From positions 434,001-498,000 of the forward strand of contig NZ_AVFK01000001.1 of NCBI RefSeq assembly GCF_000936425.1: 64,000 bases of DNA, written 5' to 3'. Shown piece after piece: positions 23,215-32,349 of this stretch. Source of the DNA: Skermanella aerolata KACC 11604. Lineage in GTDB: Bacteria > Pseudomonadota > Alphaproteobacteria > Azospirillales > Azospirillaceae. A model generated the notes under the pieces. It saw nothing but the letters and a program-made list of their open reading frames with translations. It had not been told where the DNA came from and did not search any database. The stretch's first letter is position 1. Every line of letters begins with the position of its first letter. The translations under genes were made by a program, and so were the position numbers.

Positions 23215-24816
23215 ATGTCGAAGGATGGATCAGCGCAGCGTTGGGTTTCCCGCCGCTCGTTCCTGTATAACACCGCCGCGGCAGGCGGCAGCCTGATCGC
23301 CGTCGCGACGCCTCTGGGACGCGCGTTGGCCCAGGCCCCGGCGATCGTCACGGCCGACGGCCGCCGGATCGCGATGCCCTACGGCGTTCAGGCGGGCGAT
23401 CTTTCCGGCGACCGTGCCATCGTCTGGAGCCGCGCCGACCGGCCGGCCCGCATGATGGTGGAGGTCTCGACCACCGAGAGCTTCCGCAATGCCCGGCGGA
23501 TCTCCGGTCCGCTGGCGCTGGCCGATACCGACTACACCGCCCATCTGGACCTCTCGGACCTGCCCTCTGCCCAGCGCGTCTTCTACCGCGTCAGCTTCCA
23601 GGACCTGTCCGACCTGAAAAGCGTCAGCGAACCGGTCACCGGCCAGTTCCGCACGGCCTCGTCCGGCGGCGCCGTCCGCTTCGTCTGGTCCGGCGATACG
23701 GTGGGGCAGGGCTACGGCATCAATCCCGACCTGGGCGGCATGAAGATCTATGAATCGATGCGCCGCACCGAGCCGAACTTCTTCATTCACTCCGGCGACA
23801 CGATCTACGCCGACGGCCCGCTGTCGGAAACCAAGGAACTGCCCGGCGGAGGCGTTTGGAAGAACATCGTGACACCGGCCAAGGCTCATGTCGCCGAGAC
23901 GCTGGACGACTTCCGGGGCAACCACGCCTATAACCTGCTGGACGACAACCTGCGCCGGTTCAATGCCGAAGTGCCGATGTTCGCTCAGTGGGACGACCAC
24001 GAAGCGACCAACAACTGGTACTGGGAAAAGCGGATGGACGCTGACCAGCGCTATAAGGAGAAGAGCGTCGCCGTCCTCGCCGCCAACGGCACGCGCGCCT
24101 TCCTCGAATACATGCCGGTCCGCCGGGACCCCAGCAACCGTGACCGGATCTACAACAAGTTTTCCTACGGCCGGCATCTCGATGTCTTCCGGATCGACAT
24201 GCGCAGCTATCGCGGACCGAACACCGCCAACACCCAGAGCGAACCCGATCCCGACACCCGCTTCCTCGGGGCTGAGCAGATCCGCTGGCTGAAGCAGGCC
24301 CTCCTGGCATCCGACGCGACCTGGAAAGTGATTGCCGCCGACATGCCGATCGGCGTGATCGTCTACGACAACGGCGCCGCCAAGACCGGATCCGAAGCCA
24401 TCGCCCAAGGCGACGGCCCGGCACTGGGGCGTGAGCTGGAGATCGCCGACCTGCTGAATTTCATCCGCCGCAACGGCATCCGCAATACGGTCTGGCTGAC
24501 CGCGGACGTTCACTATACCGCCGCCCACTACTACGACCCGAACAAGGCGCAGTTCCAGGACTTCGATCCGTTCTGGGAATTCGTGTCCGGCCCGCTCAAC
24601 GCCGGAACCTTCGGTCCCAACGGGCTGGACAACACTTTCGGTCCCCAGCTGATGTTCGTCAAAGCCCCGCCCGACGGGCAATCCAACCTGCCGCCGAGCG
24701 CCGGTTACCAGTTCTTCGGTCAGGTGGACATCGATGGGGAAGGCGTCATGCTGGTCAGCCTGAAGGACCTGGAAGGACAAACGCTCTATACGAAAGAACT
24801 GTTGCCGGCTGCGTAA
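23215..24816 (+). CDS. phoD: Alkaline phosphatase D family protein (PhoD), Tat-exported
   Basis: A 533-residue PhoD-type phosphatase/phosphodiesterase exported through Tat: SRRSFL at 12-17 followed by a hydrophobic stretch and AQA cleavage region at about 38. An N-terminal fibronectin-like PhoD_N domain (about 45-150) is followed by the metallophosphatase core with FIHSGDTIYADGP, AQWDDHEATNNWYWEK and TADVHYTAAHYY. PhoD enzymes use Fe3+/Ca2+ and release phosphate from phosphate esters. It is probably monocistronic, with 108 nt from the kinase gene. The upstream sequence has CTGTC/TGTCAT fragments but no convincing Pho box. Confidence 0.92.
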   Translation: MSKDGSAQRWVSRRSFLYNTAAAGGSLIAVATPLGRALAQAPAIVTADGRRIAMPYGVQAGDLSGDRAIVWSRADRPARMMVEVSTTESFRNARRISGPLALADTDYTAHLDLSDLPSAQRVFYRVSFQDLSDLKSVSEPVTGQFRTASSGGAVRFVWSGDTVGQGYGINPDLGGMKIYESMRRTEPNFFIHSGDTIYADGPLSETKELPGGGVWKNIVTPAKAHVAETLDDFRGNHAYNLLDDNLRRFNAEVPMFAQWDDHEATNNWYWEKRMDADQRYKEKSVAVLAANGTRAFLEYMPVRRDPSNRDRIYNKFSYGRHLDVFRIDMRSYRGPNTANTQSEPDPDTRFLGAEQIRWLKQALLASDATWKVIAADMPIGVIVYDNGAAKTGSEAIAQGDGPALGRELEIADLLNFIRRNGIRNTVWLTADVHYTAAHYYDPNKAQFQDFDPFWEFVSGPLNAGTFGPNGLDNTFGPQLMFVKAPPDGQSNLPPSAGYQFFGQVDIDGEGVMLVSLKDLEGQTLYTKELLPAA

Positions 24817-24896
24817 TACCAAGCGCCATTACTCTATGTCCGAATAGAATAGGCGCAAGGTTCTACCAGAAAATACACGATCTCTTCACTAAAACG

Positions 24897-24930
24897 CACC
24901 CATAACTGCTAGCGATTGCAGTTATGGGTG
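24897..24930. promoter_or_regulatory. Perfect 13-bp inverted repeat overlapping GGDEF-EAL translation start
   Basis: CACCCATAACTGC-(8 nt)-GCAGTTATGGGTG, perfect over 13 bp. The right arm contains an ATG (24924) and ends 8 nt before the ATG at 24939. It could be a repressor operator or an RNA hairpin that hides the translation start. Confidence 0.65.
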
Positions 24931-24938
24931 TAAGTGTC

Positions 24939-26585
24939 ATGCAAGATCTGACAGAGAGTTTCCCGGACAGAGACCCCGCCGTCGGGCATGATACGCCTAC
25001 CGTCCACCCGCCTCTTCCTCCCCATGATGCCTTGATGGAAGTCTGCGACCGGCTTCCCTGCGCCTTCGCCATCCTTGAACCCGATGGCCTCGTCTCCTTC
25101 GCCAATGCCGCGTTCCGGACCCTTTTCAACCTGTCCAGCCATCCGGGCCTGGGCGGTCCCGACCTTTCCCGCGTCGCTTCGGGCGCCGTGCGATCCCTCA
25201 AGTCGCTCGACGGCCGGATCCTGCCGGTCAACCCGGTGACGTTCGGCGGCGGGCGCACCCTCGTCCTGGTCGAGGACAAGTCGTCAAGTTCCCCGGCCGA
25301 GATGACCGAGCGGCGGGATGCCCTGACCGGTCTGGCGAACAGGGTGGTCCTGAAGGAGCAGATCGTCACGGCGCTGACCGGCCCCGAGCCTGACGGCACC
25401 GAAACCGCCCTCCTCCTGCTCGACCTCGACCGCTTCAAGGCCGTCAACGACACGCTCGGACATCCGATCGGCGACAAGCTGCTGTGCCGAGTGGTGGATC
25501 GCCTGCGCGCGACCGTCCGCAAGACGGATCTCGTGGCCCGTCTCGGCGGCGACGAGTTCGCCATCCTCCAGCGCTCCCCGAAACAGCCGGAGGCCGCGAA
25601 GGCGCTCGCCCAGCGGCTGGTCGATCTGATCGGCCGGACCTACCTCGTCGACGACCATATCCTGAACATCGGCGTCAGCATCGGCGTCGCCTTTCCGCCC
25701 AACGACGGCAACGATCCCGATCGCCTCCTGAAGAGCGCCGACCTTGCCCTGTACCGCGCCAAGGAAGAGGGAAGGGGCCGCTTCCGCTTCTTCGAACAGG
25801 AGATGGACGCCCGCGCCCAAGCTCGGCGCACGCTCGAACTCGACCTCCGCCGAGCCTTCGCGCTCCGCCAGTTTGAGGTCTACTACCAGGCGCAGATGAG
25901 CCTTCACGACAAACAGGTCGTGGGGTTCGAAGCGCTGGCCCGCTGGCGCCATCCGCAGCGCGGCATGGTCTCCCCGGCCGCATTCATTCCGGTCGCCGAA
26001 GAGATCGGCCTGATCTCGCAGATCGGCGAGTGGGTCCTCCTGACCGCCTGCCGCGAAGCGGCAAGCTGGCCCGGCAATCAGCGGATCGCGGTCAACCTGT
26101 CGCCCATGCAGTTCGGCAAGGCCGGCTTGGTGGAAACGGTTGCGGCGGCGCTCGCCACCTCCGGACTGCCGCCGGAGCGGCTGGAACTGGAGATCACCGA
26201 AAGCGTCCTCCTGGATGACACCGCCGGAACGCTTGCGATCCTGCACCAGCTTCGGAGCCTCGGCATTCGGATCGCGATGGACGATTTCGGTACCGGCTAT
26301 TCCAGCCTCGGCTATCTGCGCTCCTTCCCGTTCGACAAGGTGAAGATCGACCAGTCGTTCATCCGCGACATGCCGACCGACGGCGACAGCGCCGCCATCG
26401 TGAAGGCGATCATCGGCTTGGGCATCAGCCTCGGCATTTCCACAACAGCCGAAGGTGTCGAGACCGAGGAGCAGTTGAACCGCCTGCGGGCGGAAGGCTG
26501 CACCGACATCCAGGGGTACCTTCTCAGCAAACCCGTCCCCGCGTCCGATCTGGCCGCAATCTTCAACCGCAGCACCCATCCGTAA
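24939..26585 (+). CDS. PAS-GGDEF-EAL protein, dual c-di-GMP cyclase/phosphodiesterase
   Basis: A 548-residue protein: short PAS-like region (about 30-110), GGDEF (about 125-280) and EAL (about 300-545). GGDEF is intact at 203-207 with an RxxD inhibitory site (RKTD, 194-197). EAL is intact at 331-333 with ITESVL and DDFGTG. It could therefore both make and degrade c-di-GMP. An in-frame ATG at 24924 exists but lies inside a perfect inverted repeat without an SD; 24939 is preferred (GGTGTAAG before it). The gene is followed 22 nt later by a BLUF photoreceptor, suggesting light control. Confidence 0.9.
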   Translation: MQDLTESFPDRDPAVGHDTPTVHPPLPPHDALMEVCDRLPCAFAILEPDGLVSFANAAFRTLFNLSSHPGLGGPDLSRVASGAVRSLKSLDGRILPVNPVTFGGGRTLVLVEDKSSSSPAEMTERRDALTGLANRVVLKEQIVTALTGPEPDGTETALLLLDLDRFKAVNDTLGHPIGDKLLCRVVDRLRATVRKTDLVARLGGDEFAILQRSPKQPEAAKALAQRLVDLIGRTYLVDDHILNIGVSIGVAFPPNDGNDPDRLLKSADLALYRAKEEGRGRFRFFEQEMDARAQARRTLELDLRRAFALRQFEVYYQAQMSLHDKQVVGFEALARWRHPQRGMVSPAAFIPVAEEIGLISQIGEWVLLTACREAASWPGNQRIAVNLSPMQFGKAGLVETVAAALATSGLPPERLELEITESVLLDDTAGTLAILHQLRSLGIRIAMDDFGTGYSSLGYLRSFPFDKVKIDQSFIRDMPTDGDSAAIVKAIIGLGISLGISTTAEGVETEEQLNRLRAEGCTDIQGYLLSKPVPASDLAAIFNRSTHP

Positions 26586-26607
26586 ACTCCGACAGGTTAC
26601 TACTCCC

Positions 26608-27051
26608 ATGTCCGAACAGGTCCATCGTCTCGTCTACTTCAGCCGCAACGCCATGCCTGGTACCAGCGACGAAATCGTCGAAGGCGTTCATCAGATCCTG
26701 AAAAGCTCCCGCCGCAACAATGCCAGGGCCGGCGTCACCGGAGCGCTGCTGTTCAACAGCGGCTGCTTCGCCCAAGTCCTGGAAGGCCCGTCCTCGGCAG
26801 TGTCCGAAACCTTCGAGCGCATCCAGTGGGACGAGCGGCACAGCGAAGTGCTGGTCCTGGATTATGCTCCGGTAGACGGTCGCGTCTTCCCCGACTGGTC
26901 GATGTCGTTCGTCGGCGCTTCCCAGTCCGGCCAACACCTGTTCGGTGATGTCTCGGCGGCCAGCGGCTTCAATCCGATCCACCTGAAAGCCGCCCAGGTC
27001 CTCACGACCCTGCACCGGCTGGTGATGGACGAAGAAAAGCAAACCGCCTGA
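26608..27051 (+). CDS. BLUF-domain blue-light photoreceptor
   Basis: A 147-residue single BLUF domain that should bind FAD non-covalently. The photocycle residues are present: Tyr10 (RLVYFSRNA), Asn38 (NNARAGVTG) and Gln56 (FAQVLEG). The semi-conserved Trp/Met pair is in DWSMSF. Short BLUF proteins act on a partner through protein contacts; the GGDEF-EAL protein encoded 22 nt upstream is the obvious candidate, as in the PapB-PapA and BluF-type pairs. The C-terminal ~45 residues are helical and may form the partner surface. Confidence 0.92.
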   Translation: MSEQVHRLVYFSRNAMPGTSDEIVEGVHQILKSSRRNNARAGVTGALLFNSGCFAQVLEGPSSAVSETFERIQWDERHSEVLVLDYAPVDGRVFPDWSMSFVGASQSGQHLFGDVSAASGFNPIHLKAAQVLTTLHRLVMDEEKQTA

Positions 27052-27401
27052 ACGGCGCTGGAACCGCATCCCTCCCGTCATGGTTCCAAAGGGCCCATGG
27101 CGGGAGCCTTCCCCGCCCTGTGGCGGTTCAGCCGCCGCGCTATCGCATCGGACGCCTGGGTGGAACGGTGCAGCATAGGGTATTGCCCTTGTAGACTGAT
27201 CGGAGTCTAGCGGCTCGCTTCATCGGGGCGGAATCGTAGTTTCAGAATTTGCCATATTGTCAAGGGAGTCGCCGTTGCAGGGAATGAAAACTATGTCGAC
27301 AAAGACTAGTCGTCGAACCCGCACCTCAAGGGCACATCCTTCCAGTTTGGCGCATTAGACGATAAGATCATCGAGGTCTCCCTAATAAGCTGGTAGCAGC
27401 C
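27052..27401. other. Intergenic region after BLUF gene
   Basis: No gene seen. It contains the hairpin at 27072-27106, then about 290 nt of ordinary sequence leading to the promoter of the LprI-like gene. Confidence 0.6.
27072..27106 (+). terminator. Hairpin downstream of BLUF gene
   Basis: CTCCCGTCATGG pairs with CCATGGCGGGAG (one wobble) around an 11-nt loop, 21 nt after the BLUF stop. No T-run follows, so it may act as an mRNA-end stabiliser rather than an intrinsic terminator. Confidence 0.5.
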
Positions 27402-28439
27402 ATGCGAATTTGCCTCCTGCTTGCTGCATCTGCGGGCTTGCTCGCGCAGACCTCGATGCCTCGAGCTGCCAGCTTCGATTGCGCCAAAGCAAGCCAGCCA
27501 GCCGAGCGCCTGATCTGCGGCGACGCCGCATTGTCGAGCCTGGATGAAACCATGGCTGCCGAATACCGAAGATCCCGGGCGGCGGTGTCGGAAGAGGGCC
27601 GCCGACAACTGCGTGACAACCAGCGAAGCTGGCTAAAATTTGTTTCATCGACATGCACCACGCTCAAGCAGTCGGCAGATGCGGTTCAGTGCATGCGCGA
27701 TGCCTACCGGGAGCGCCATGACTTCCTGAAGACCGTCCCCATGACATCTGGGCACCTCACCTTTATTCCGGTCGAAAGTTTCGGCTTCAGGAAGGCCCCT
27801 GGCGACGACGACTGGGGCCTTGTGCCGGGGTGGAGCGTCACGCTCCTCCGCTACCCGCAGATCGATGCCCCCGGCATGGCCGAAACGCGGAACTGGAATG
27901 CCGTCCTTGCCAGCAGGAATGCTGCAGGCGATGAGGAACTGGAGCGCCCCCGCACGGAGACCGCCGAAGGAGACGATACCGAGATCGATGAACAGGAAAG
28001 TTTCACGATTCACTTCGCGTCACCGGATCTGATAAGTTTGTCGAGCGAAGGCTATGTCTATCCGCACGGTGCCGCCCATGGCACGGAAGGTGCGCAGACC
28101 TCCAACTACCTTCTGCGTCACCAGCGTGAACTATCGCCTGCCGATCTGTTCGATCCCGGCCGAGACTGGCTGACCTTTCTGACGGCACAGAGCTTCGTTG
28201 ATTTGGCAGCCCAGGCTGAGCGCGATCAATGGACCCTTGATGCGGCGACTCCGGCAGTGCTGGCGAATACGGTCGGCAATCCTCAGAACTGGGAAATAAC
28301 CGAGAAGGCCTTGACTGTCCGCTTTCCAGTCTATGAAGTCGGTCCGTATTCCGCCAGCATGCCCAAAGTAGAAATCCGATGGGTCGACCTGGAGCCCTAC
28401 CTCGCCTCGCGGCCGACTCTCCAAATCCCGCCACGCTGA
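27402..28439 (+). CDS. Exported LprI-like (DUF1311) + DUF3298-type protein
   Basis: A 345-residue periplasmic protein with a signal peptide (about 1-23, ending PRAAS). The N-terminal DUF1311/LprI domain (about 25-105) is cysteine-paired: FDCAKASQPAERLICGD and CTTLKQ...VQCMRDAY. The C-terminal part (about 110-340) resembles DUF3298/RsiV-like domains (GYVYPHGAAHG, YLLRHQRELSPADLF). LprI in mycobacteria inhibits lysozyme, and RsiV-type domains bind lysozyme; both halves therefore hint at muramidase binding. This is inference from family relationships. Confidence 0.75.
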   Translation: MRICLLLAASAGLLAQTSMPRAASFDCAKASQPAERLICGDAALSSLDETMAAEYRRSRAAVSEEGRRQLRDNQRSWLKFVSSTCTTLKQSADAVQCMRDAYRERHDFLKTVPMTSGHLTFIPVESFGFRKAPGDDDWGLVPGWSVTLLRYPQIDAPGMAETRNWNAVLASRNAAGDEELERPRTETAEGDDTEIDEQESFTIHFASPDLISLSSEGYVYPHGAAHGTEGAQTSNYLLRHQRELSPADLFDPGRDWLTFLTAQSFVDLAAQAERDQWTLDAATPAVLANTVGNPQNWEITEKALTVRFPVYEVGPYSASMPKVEIRWVDLEPYLASRPTLQIPPR

Positions 28440-28474
28440 AGCGACTGCCCGCAGACCACTTGGCATCCCCAGAT

Positions 28475-29668
28475 CTACCTTTTCAGGCCCCTGAGCTTCG
28501 CTTTTGCCTTCTTGAACGTCTCCAGGAGTTGAGGGTTCTTCTTGAGGACTTCCTTGAGGTGCAAATATCCGGCCTGATGCGCCATGACGACCTTTCCCAC
28601 GGGCGTCAATCCCTGATCGTAGCGGTAAAGCGGCGTCATATCGTCCGTCCAGTCCACCTTGTACGCTTCGCTGCCAAGGCTGAAGTCCAGAGTATGATCA
28701 CCCCGCTCGCAGGACTGCCTGATGACCTCGAGGATGAGCAGCCCGCCCGGCGAATGTGTGCCGAAGTTCTCATAATCGCTTGCCTGCAGCAGGCCGCAGA
28801 ACGTGTTGCCGAACACGAGGCCCAGATGAGCCGCAACGAACCGACCTCCGGCTGTCAGGCTCCCAACGCTGATGATCCCCCCAAGTTCGCGTCGGCACAG
28901 CATCCGGTAGAACTCCGCATAGCCCGGATCGGTATCGAAGATGTTATCGGCTCCGGTGGCCTGCGATCGAATGGATTTCAAGGCGAGCATCTTGTCTAGG
29001 ATCGCCAGCGCTTCGTTCGGGCTGGCAGCCTCGGTCAACTCGACCTTTCCCAGCTTTTCCAGATTACGGCCGTTTCGCCGCAGATTGCGCATGAACTTGG
29101 TCGACCTGCGCCCGGTGAAGCCATCGAAACCACCAGCGAGGGATGCCTGAAAAGTCGAAGCGTGCTGCCGTACGCCAAGTTGAAGAAAAGGATTCTCCGC
29201 ATCGCCGATCAGCGGCGGCATCTTTTCGAGACGCACTGCGTCGACTGGGCCGGCTTGGGCAAGTATTTGCGTCCAGAGTTTTCGAAAGCCGCTATGGCCA
29301 AGTTCGCGGATCAGTGCGTGGCGTATCAGCGGCGCGTTGTAGTCACAGAGCTCATAATCGATGAACTCCAGCACGCGCAGTCCATTACGGCGCCGCTCCG
29401 CAAGCGGGATCAGCATCATCGGCTTCCCGGCGTTGTCTGATACCAGAACAATCACGGGTCGGATGGAGCGGGTATGGCCTACGGTTTCCCATACGGCGGA
29501 GAGCCAGTTGAACTGCTGGAATCCCAGGCTGTACGCGTCTTCCTGCAAATCGATCCAAGCATCCCGGACAAGCTCGAAGGAGCTGAAGACCTGAACATCG
29601 TAGTCGACACCCAGATCTGCAACGTCGTCTGGATCCATGGATGTCAGTTGAGCTGTAAGTTGCGTCAT
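28475..29668 (-). CDS. GNAT/FemAB-like acyltransferase (CelD/BcsL type)
   Basis: A 397-residue protein of the CelD/BcsL-like GNAT family often found in polysaccharide loci. The pattern runs from WIDLQEDAYSLGFQQFNWL through TKFMRNLRRNGRNLEKLG to the GNAT core AAHLGLVFGNTFCGLLQASD and LDFSLGSEAYKVDW. Such proteins probably acylate the polymer or its lipid-linked precursor. Start is uncertain: ATG 29668 is used; a TTG at 29758 would add 30 residues and ATG 29638 would remove ten; none has a strong SD. It is the left-most gene of the polysaccharide locus and is transcribed away from it. Confidence 0.75.
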   Translation of the reverse strand: MTQLTAQLTSMDPDDVADLGVDYDVQVFSSFELVRDAWIDLQEDAYSLGFQQFNWLSAVWETVGHTRSIRPVIVLVSDNAGKPMMLIPLAERRRNGLRVLEFIDYELCDYNAPLIRHALIRELGHSGFRKLWTQILAQAGPVDAVRLEKMPPLIGDAENPFLQLGVRQHASTFQASLAGGFDGFTGRRSTKFMRNLRRNGRNLEKLGKVELTEAASPNEALAILDKMLALKSIRSQATGADNIFDTDPGYAEFYRMLCRRELGGIISVGSLTAGGRFVAAHLGLVFGNTFCGLLQASDYENFGTHSPGGLLILEVIRQSCERGDHTLDFSLGSEAYKVDWTDDMTPLYRYDQGLTPVGKVVMAHQAGYLHLKEVLKKNPQLLETFKKAKAKLRGLKR

Positions 29669-30481
29669 CGGATGGATCCGGCTCGTGTTTAGAAAATTTT
29701 CCGTTGCTGGTCTGGAGCCCAATGCTGGCTCAGCTCGGACAGTTAAGTTCTTGTTCAAGGCCTTGAATGAAGTTAGATGATCTCTGTGCAGTTTTCATAG
29801 AAAAATCCGTGAGATTGTACAGGAAAATCTATGTTCTGCTACGGTTTCATTGTCATGAAGCACGGTAACAGACCTATTTGAGAAAGGGCAAGATTGCAGG
29901 AGACGTGTATTCCAATGGTCCGTTTCGTTGTCCGAGGTTAATTCGTAAGGGTAGAGCGCGAGTCATTAGTGAAGGTGACAACCCACATTCCTCGCCGATT
30001 TTAGCCCTAAAATCCGTATGGAATTACCTCATAGCGTGAGAAGCGACCGTTTGAAGGTATGGCGGATCCACAGTTCAAAATCTGTGCCCGAGATACAGAT
30101 TAATCCAATGCTTGAGAGACGGTTGGAAGCTGATCCCAACATGGTCATCACCGAACCGAAGTCAGAGCTCACTAAAATCCGGAAAAAGTCCATCAGAATT
30201 ACCAATTATGTCTGATTTGCGCCTCAGGGTGCGGAGTCAACTCTATGTGATAAATGTAAGATTGAAAATTATATTATTGTCTCTGGTTTAGCCTTTATGG
30301 ATCGAGTTATAGATCTGCCGCCGACACCAGGTGAAAACAGGAGATTCAATGCAATAAGGATCAACAGAGATTATAATTACTTTATAGAAAGGTAATTCAA
30401 TGAGTTTTTGCAAGATAAATTAGTTTGTCTATAAACAAGATATACGCATCTTGCCTATTAACCTGAAAGCCGGAGACTTAG
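29669..30481. other. Long AT-richer intergenic region
   Basis: About 810 nt with no convincing gene. Base composition is clearly more AT-rich than surrounding genes (for example the stretch near 30255-30290), with many stop codons in all frames. It should carry divergent promoters for the acyltransferase and the first secreted hydrolase. No known RNA was recognised. Confidence 0.55.
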
Positions 30482-31969
30482 ATGGCAACCTATGCATCCC
30501 CTGGACAACTTGGAATGGCGACTCCGTTCGGCGAATTGCTTGGAAAATCCGACGCGGAAATGAACGCGGAGTTTGCCGACTACGCCAAGCTTGGTGTCGA
30601 TTGGGTCCGTACCGACATCCACTGGGGGTTGGTGAAGCCGACTTCGGGTGGCGCCTACAATTGGTCGCTACCGGACAAGGTCGTCGACGCCGCATCAAAA
30701 CATGGTATCAAGGTCGTCGCTGCCATCACCGACATTCCCGGCTGGGTCGACAAGAGCCTGTCGTCGAGTTCCTCTCAGCAGGCTCTTGCAAAGTTCGCTT
30801 CCGATGCCGCTCAGCACTTCTCCGGCAAGATCGGCCATTGGGAAATTCTCAACGAACAGAACATGACGGGGATCACCCCAGCGAACTACACCAAGGCTCT
30901 CCAGGGTGCCTATAGCGGTATCAAGGCGGCCGATGCGTCCACGACAGTGATTACAGGCGGCACCGCCGCGGTTCCGAATACCGGAAACGGTCTTTATGGA
31001 GCGACTGACTACCTTAAGCAGATGTATGCCGCCGGTGCCAAAGGCTACTTCGATGCTGTCGGTTATCATCCCTATTCATATCCACTGATGCCCAACGACC
31101 CGGCTGCCTGGAACGGCTGGGAGATCATGGAAAAAGGAATGCGTGATACGATGATCGCCAACGGCGATTCTGGCAAGCAGATCTGGATGACCGAATTCGG
31201 CGCTCCGACCAGTGGCGGCGGCGCTGCCATTTCACAGACGCAACAAGCTACGATGATCCAGCAGGCCACTGATCTGGCCCATGCCACGTCTTGGAGCGGC
31301 CCCATTATGTGGTACTCGTACAAGGATCGCGGCGGCAGCACGAGCAACACCGAAAACTGGTTCGGCCTGGTGGGTCCCAACGGGGAACACAAGGCTGCGT
31401 ATAACACCTTTATGAACATCGCCACGAAGGATGGCGGAACGAGCACGGCGCCCTCCACCGGAGGCAGCACCCCTTCTCCCACGACCGGCGAGCAGCCAAC
31501 CTTCTCGGGAACCAGCTTTACCGGCGATCAGGCATCCAACACAATCATCGGCAACAGCCTGAACAACACTATCAACGGTGCGGGCGGAAACGACACGATC
31601 AAGGGCGGTGCCGGCAATGACGTATTGAACGGCGGAAGCGGGAACGACAAGCTTACAGGAGGGACTGGAACCGACACCTTCCATTTCACCGATATCGCCT
31701 CAATGGGACGTGACACCATCCTGGATTTCCAGGCGGGCGACAAGATCAACCTGAGCGGCATTGATGCCAACAGCGGCGTGTCCGGCGACCAGTCCTTCAA
31801 GTTCATCGGTTCGAGCTGGCTGTCGAAAGCCGGGGATCTCGGGTTCTATCAGGACAAGGCTGCTAACCTGACCTATGTCGAGGGCGACACCAACGGCGAC
31901 GGCAACTATGACTTTGCCATCACCGTACAGGGCGTTCACGCCTTCGCGGGGAGCGACTTCGTGCTCTAA
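30482..31969 (+). CDS. Secreted clan-A glycoside hydrolase with RTX/type I secretion tail (paralogue 1)
   Basis: A 495-residue protein: a TIM-barrel glycosidase of the GH5/GH39-like clan A (about 8-320), a Ser/Thr/Pro linker, RTX nonapeptide repeats (about 345-400; GGAGNDVLNGGSGNDKL) and a serralysin-type C-terminal domain ending SDFVL, a type I secretion signal. Catalytic glutamates are visible: acid/base Glu125 in WEILNEQN and nucleophile Glu238 in WMTEFGAP. No N-terminal signal peptide, as expected for type I export. GGAG lies 6 nt before the ATG. It probably cleaves the polysaccharide made by this locus, as PslG or PlyA-type enzymes do; the substrate is inferred. No type I transporter is nearby. 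Confidence 0.85.
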   Translation: MATYASPGQLGMATPFGELLGKSDAEMNAEFADYAKLGVDWVRTDIHWGLVKPTSGGAYNWSLPDKVVDAASKHGIKVVAAITDIPGWVDKSLSSSSSQQALAKFASDAAQHFSGKIGHWEILNEQNMTGITPANYTKALQGAYSGIKAADASTTVITGGTAAVPNTGNGLYGATDYLKQMYAAGAKGYFDAVGYHPYSYPLMPNDPAAWNGWEIMEKGMRDTMIANGDSGKQIWMTEFGAPTSGGGAAISQTQQATMIQQATDLAHATSWSGPIMWYSYKDRGGSTSNTENWFGLVGPNGEHKAAYNTFMNIATKDGGTSTAPSTGGSTPSPTTGEQPTFSGTSFTGDQASNTIIGNSLNNTINGAGGNDTIKGGAGNDVLNGGSGNDKLTGGTGTDTFHFTDIASMGRDTILDFQAGDKINLSGIDANSGVSGDQSFKFIGSSWLSKAGDLGFYQDKAANLTYVEGDTNGDGNYDFAITVQGVHAFAGSDFVL

Positions 31970-32349
31970 GGCAGAGGCCGCCGTCGGGTCAGCCGTTTTT
32001 TTGGTGACGCGGTTACTCTTAGGGCGCGGTGCAGGTTCTGACGAACCGGCACCGCGCCCTAGCTTATGCTTGGTGTGTCCGTCACAGAAATTCTCGATAG
32101 ACTACGCGCGCCGGTGTTAAGTCGCTCGTGACGTATCCGCTATGCCCGTGGGATGACGCGGGGTTCAGGCAAATGTGCTAAGCAACTCCCGTCCTGCCCT
32201 GATGTATGCAGGATCGGTTCATGATGGCTGGTTGATGCCAGGCAGCAGGCGAACCCGCCGGCGACGATCGCGCCTGCGGTGACTCCCCGAGATGTCGCCC
32301 GATATAATCTTGAACCGGTTTCAGGAAAGCATCCGACAAGAGTGGTGGC
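31970..32349. other. Intergenic region between hydrolase 1 and flippase
   Basis: No gene seen. It holds the strong hairpin at 32020-32061 and presumably the flippase promoter. Confidence 0.6.
32020..32061 (+). terminator. Long hairpin after hydrolase 1
   Basis: TAGGGCGCGGTGC pairs perfectly with GCACCGCGCCCTA, and an inner GGTTC-TGAC-GAACC extends the stem past one A/G mismatch. It lies 50 nt after the stop. Too long for a minimal terminator and without a T-run, but it likely ends or protects the transcript. Confidence 0.6.

Noticed and set aside
30018-30215. 65-residue plus-strand reading frame in the AT-rich gap
   Set aside because: No SD, no family resemblance, atypical codon use; chance frame in non-coding DNA.
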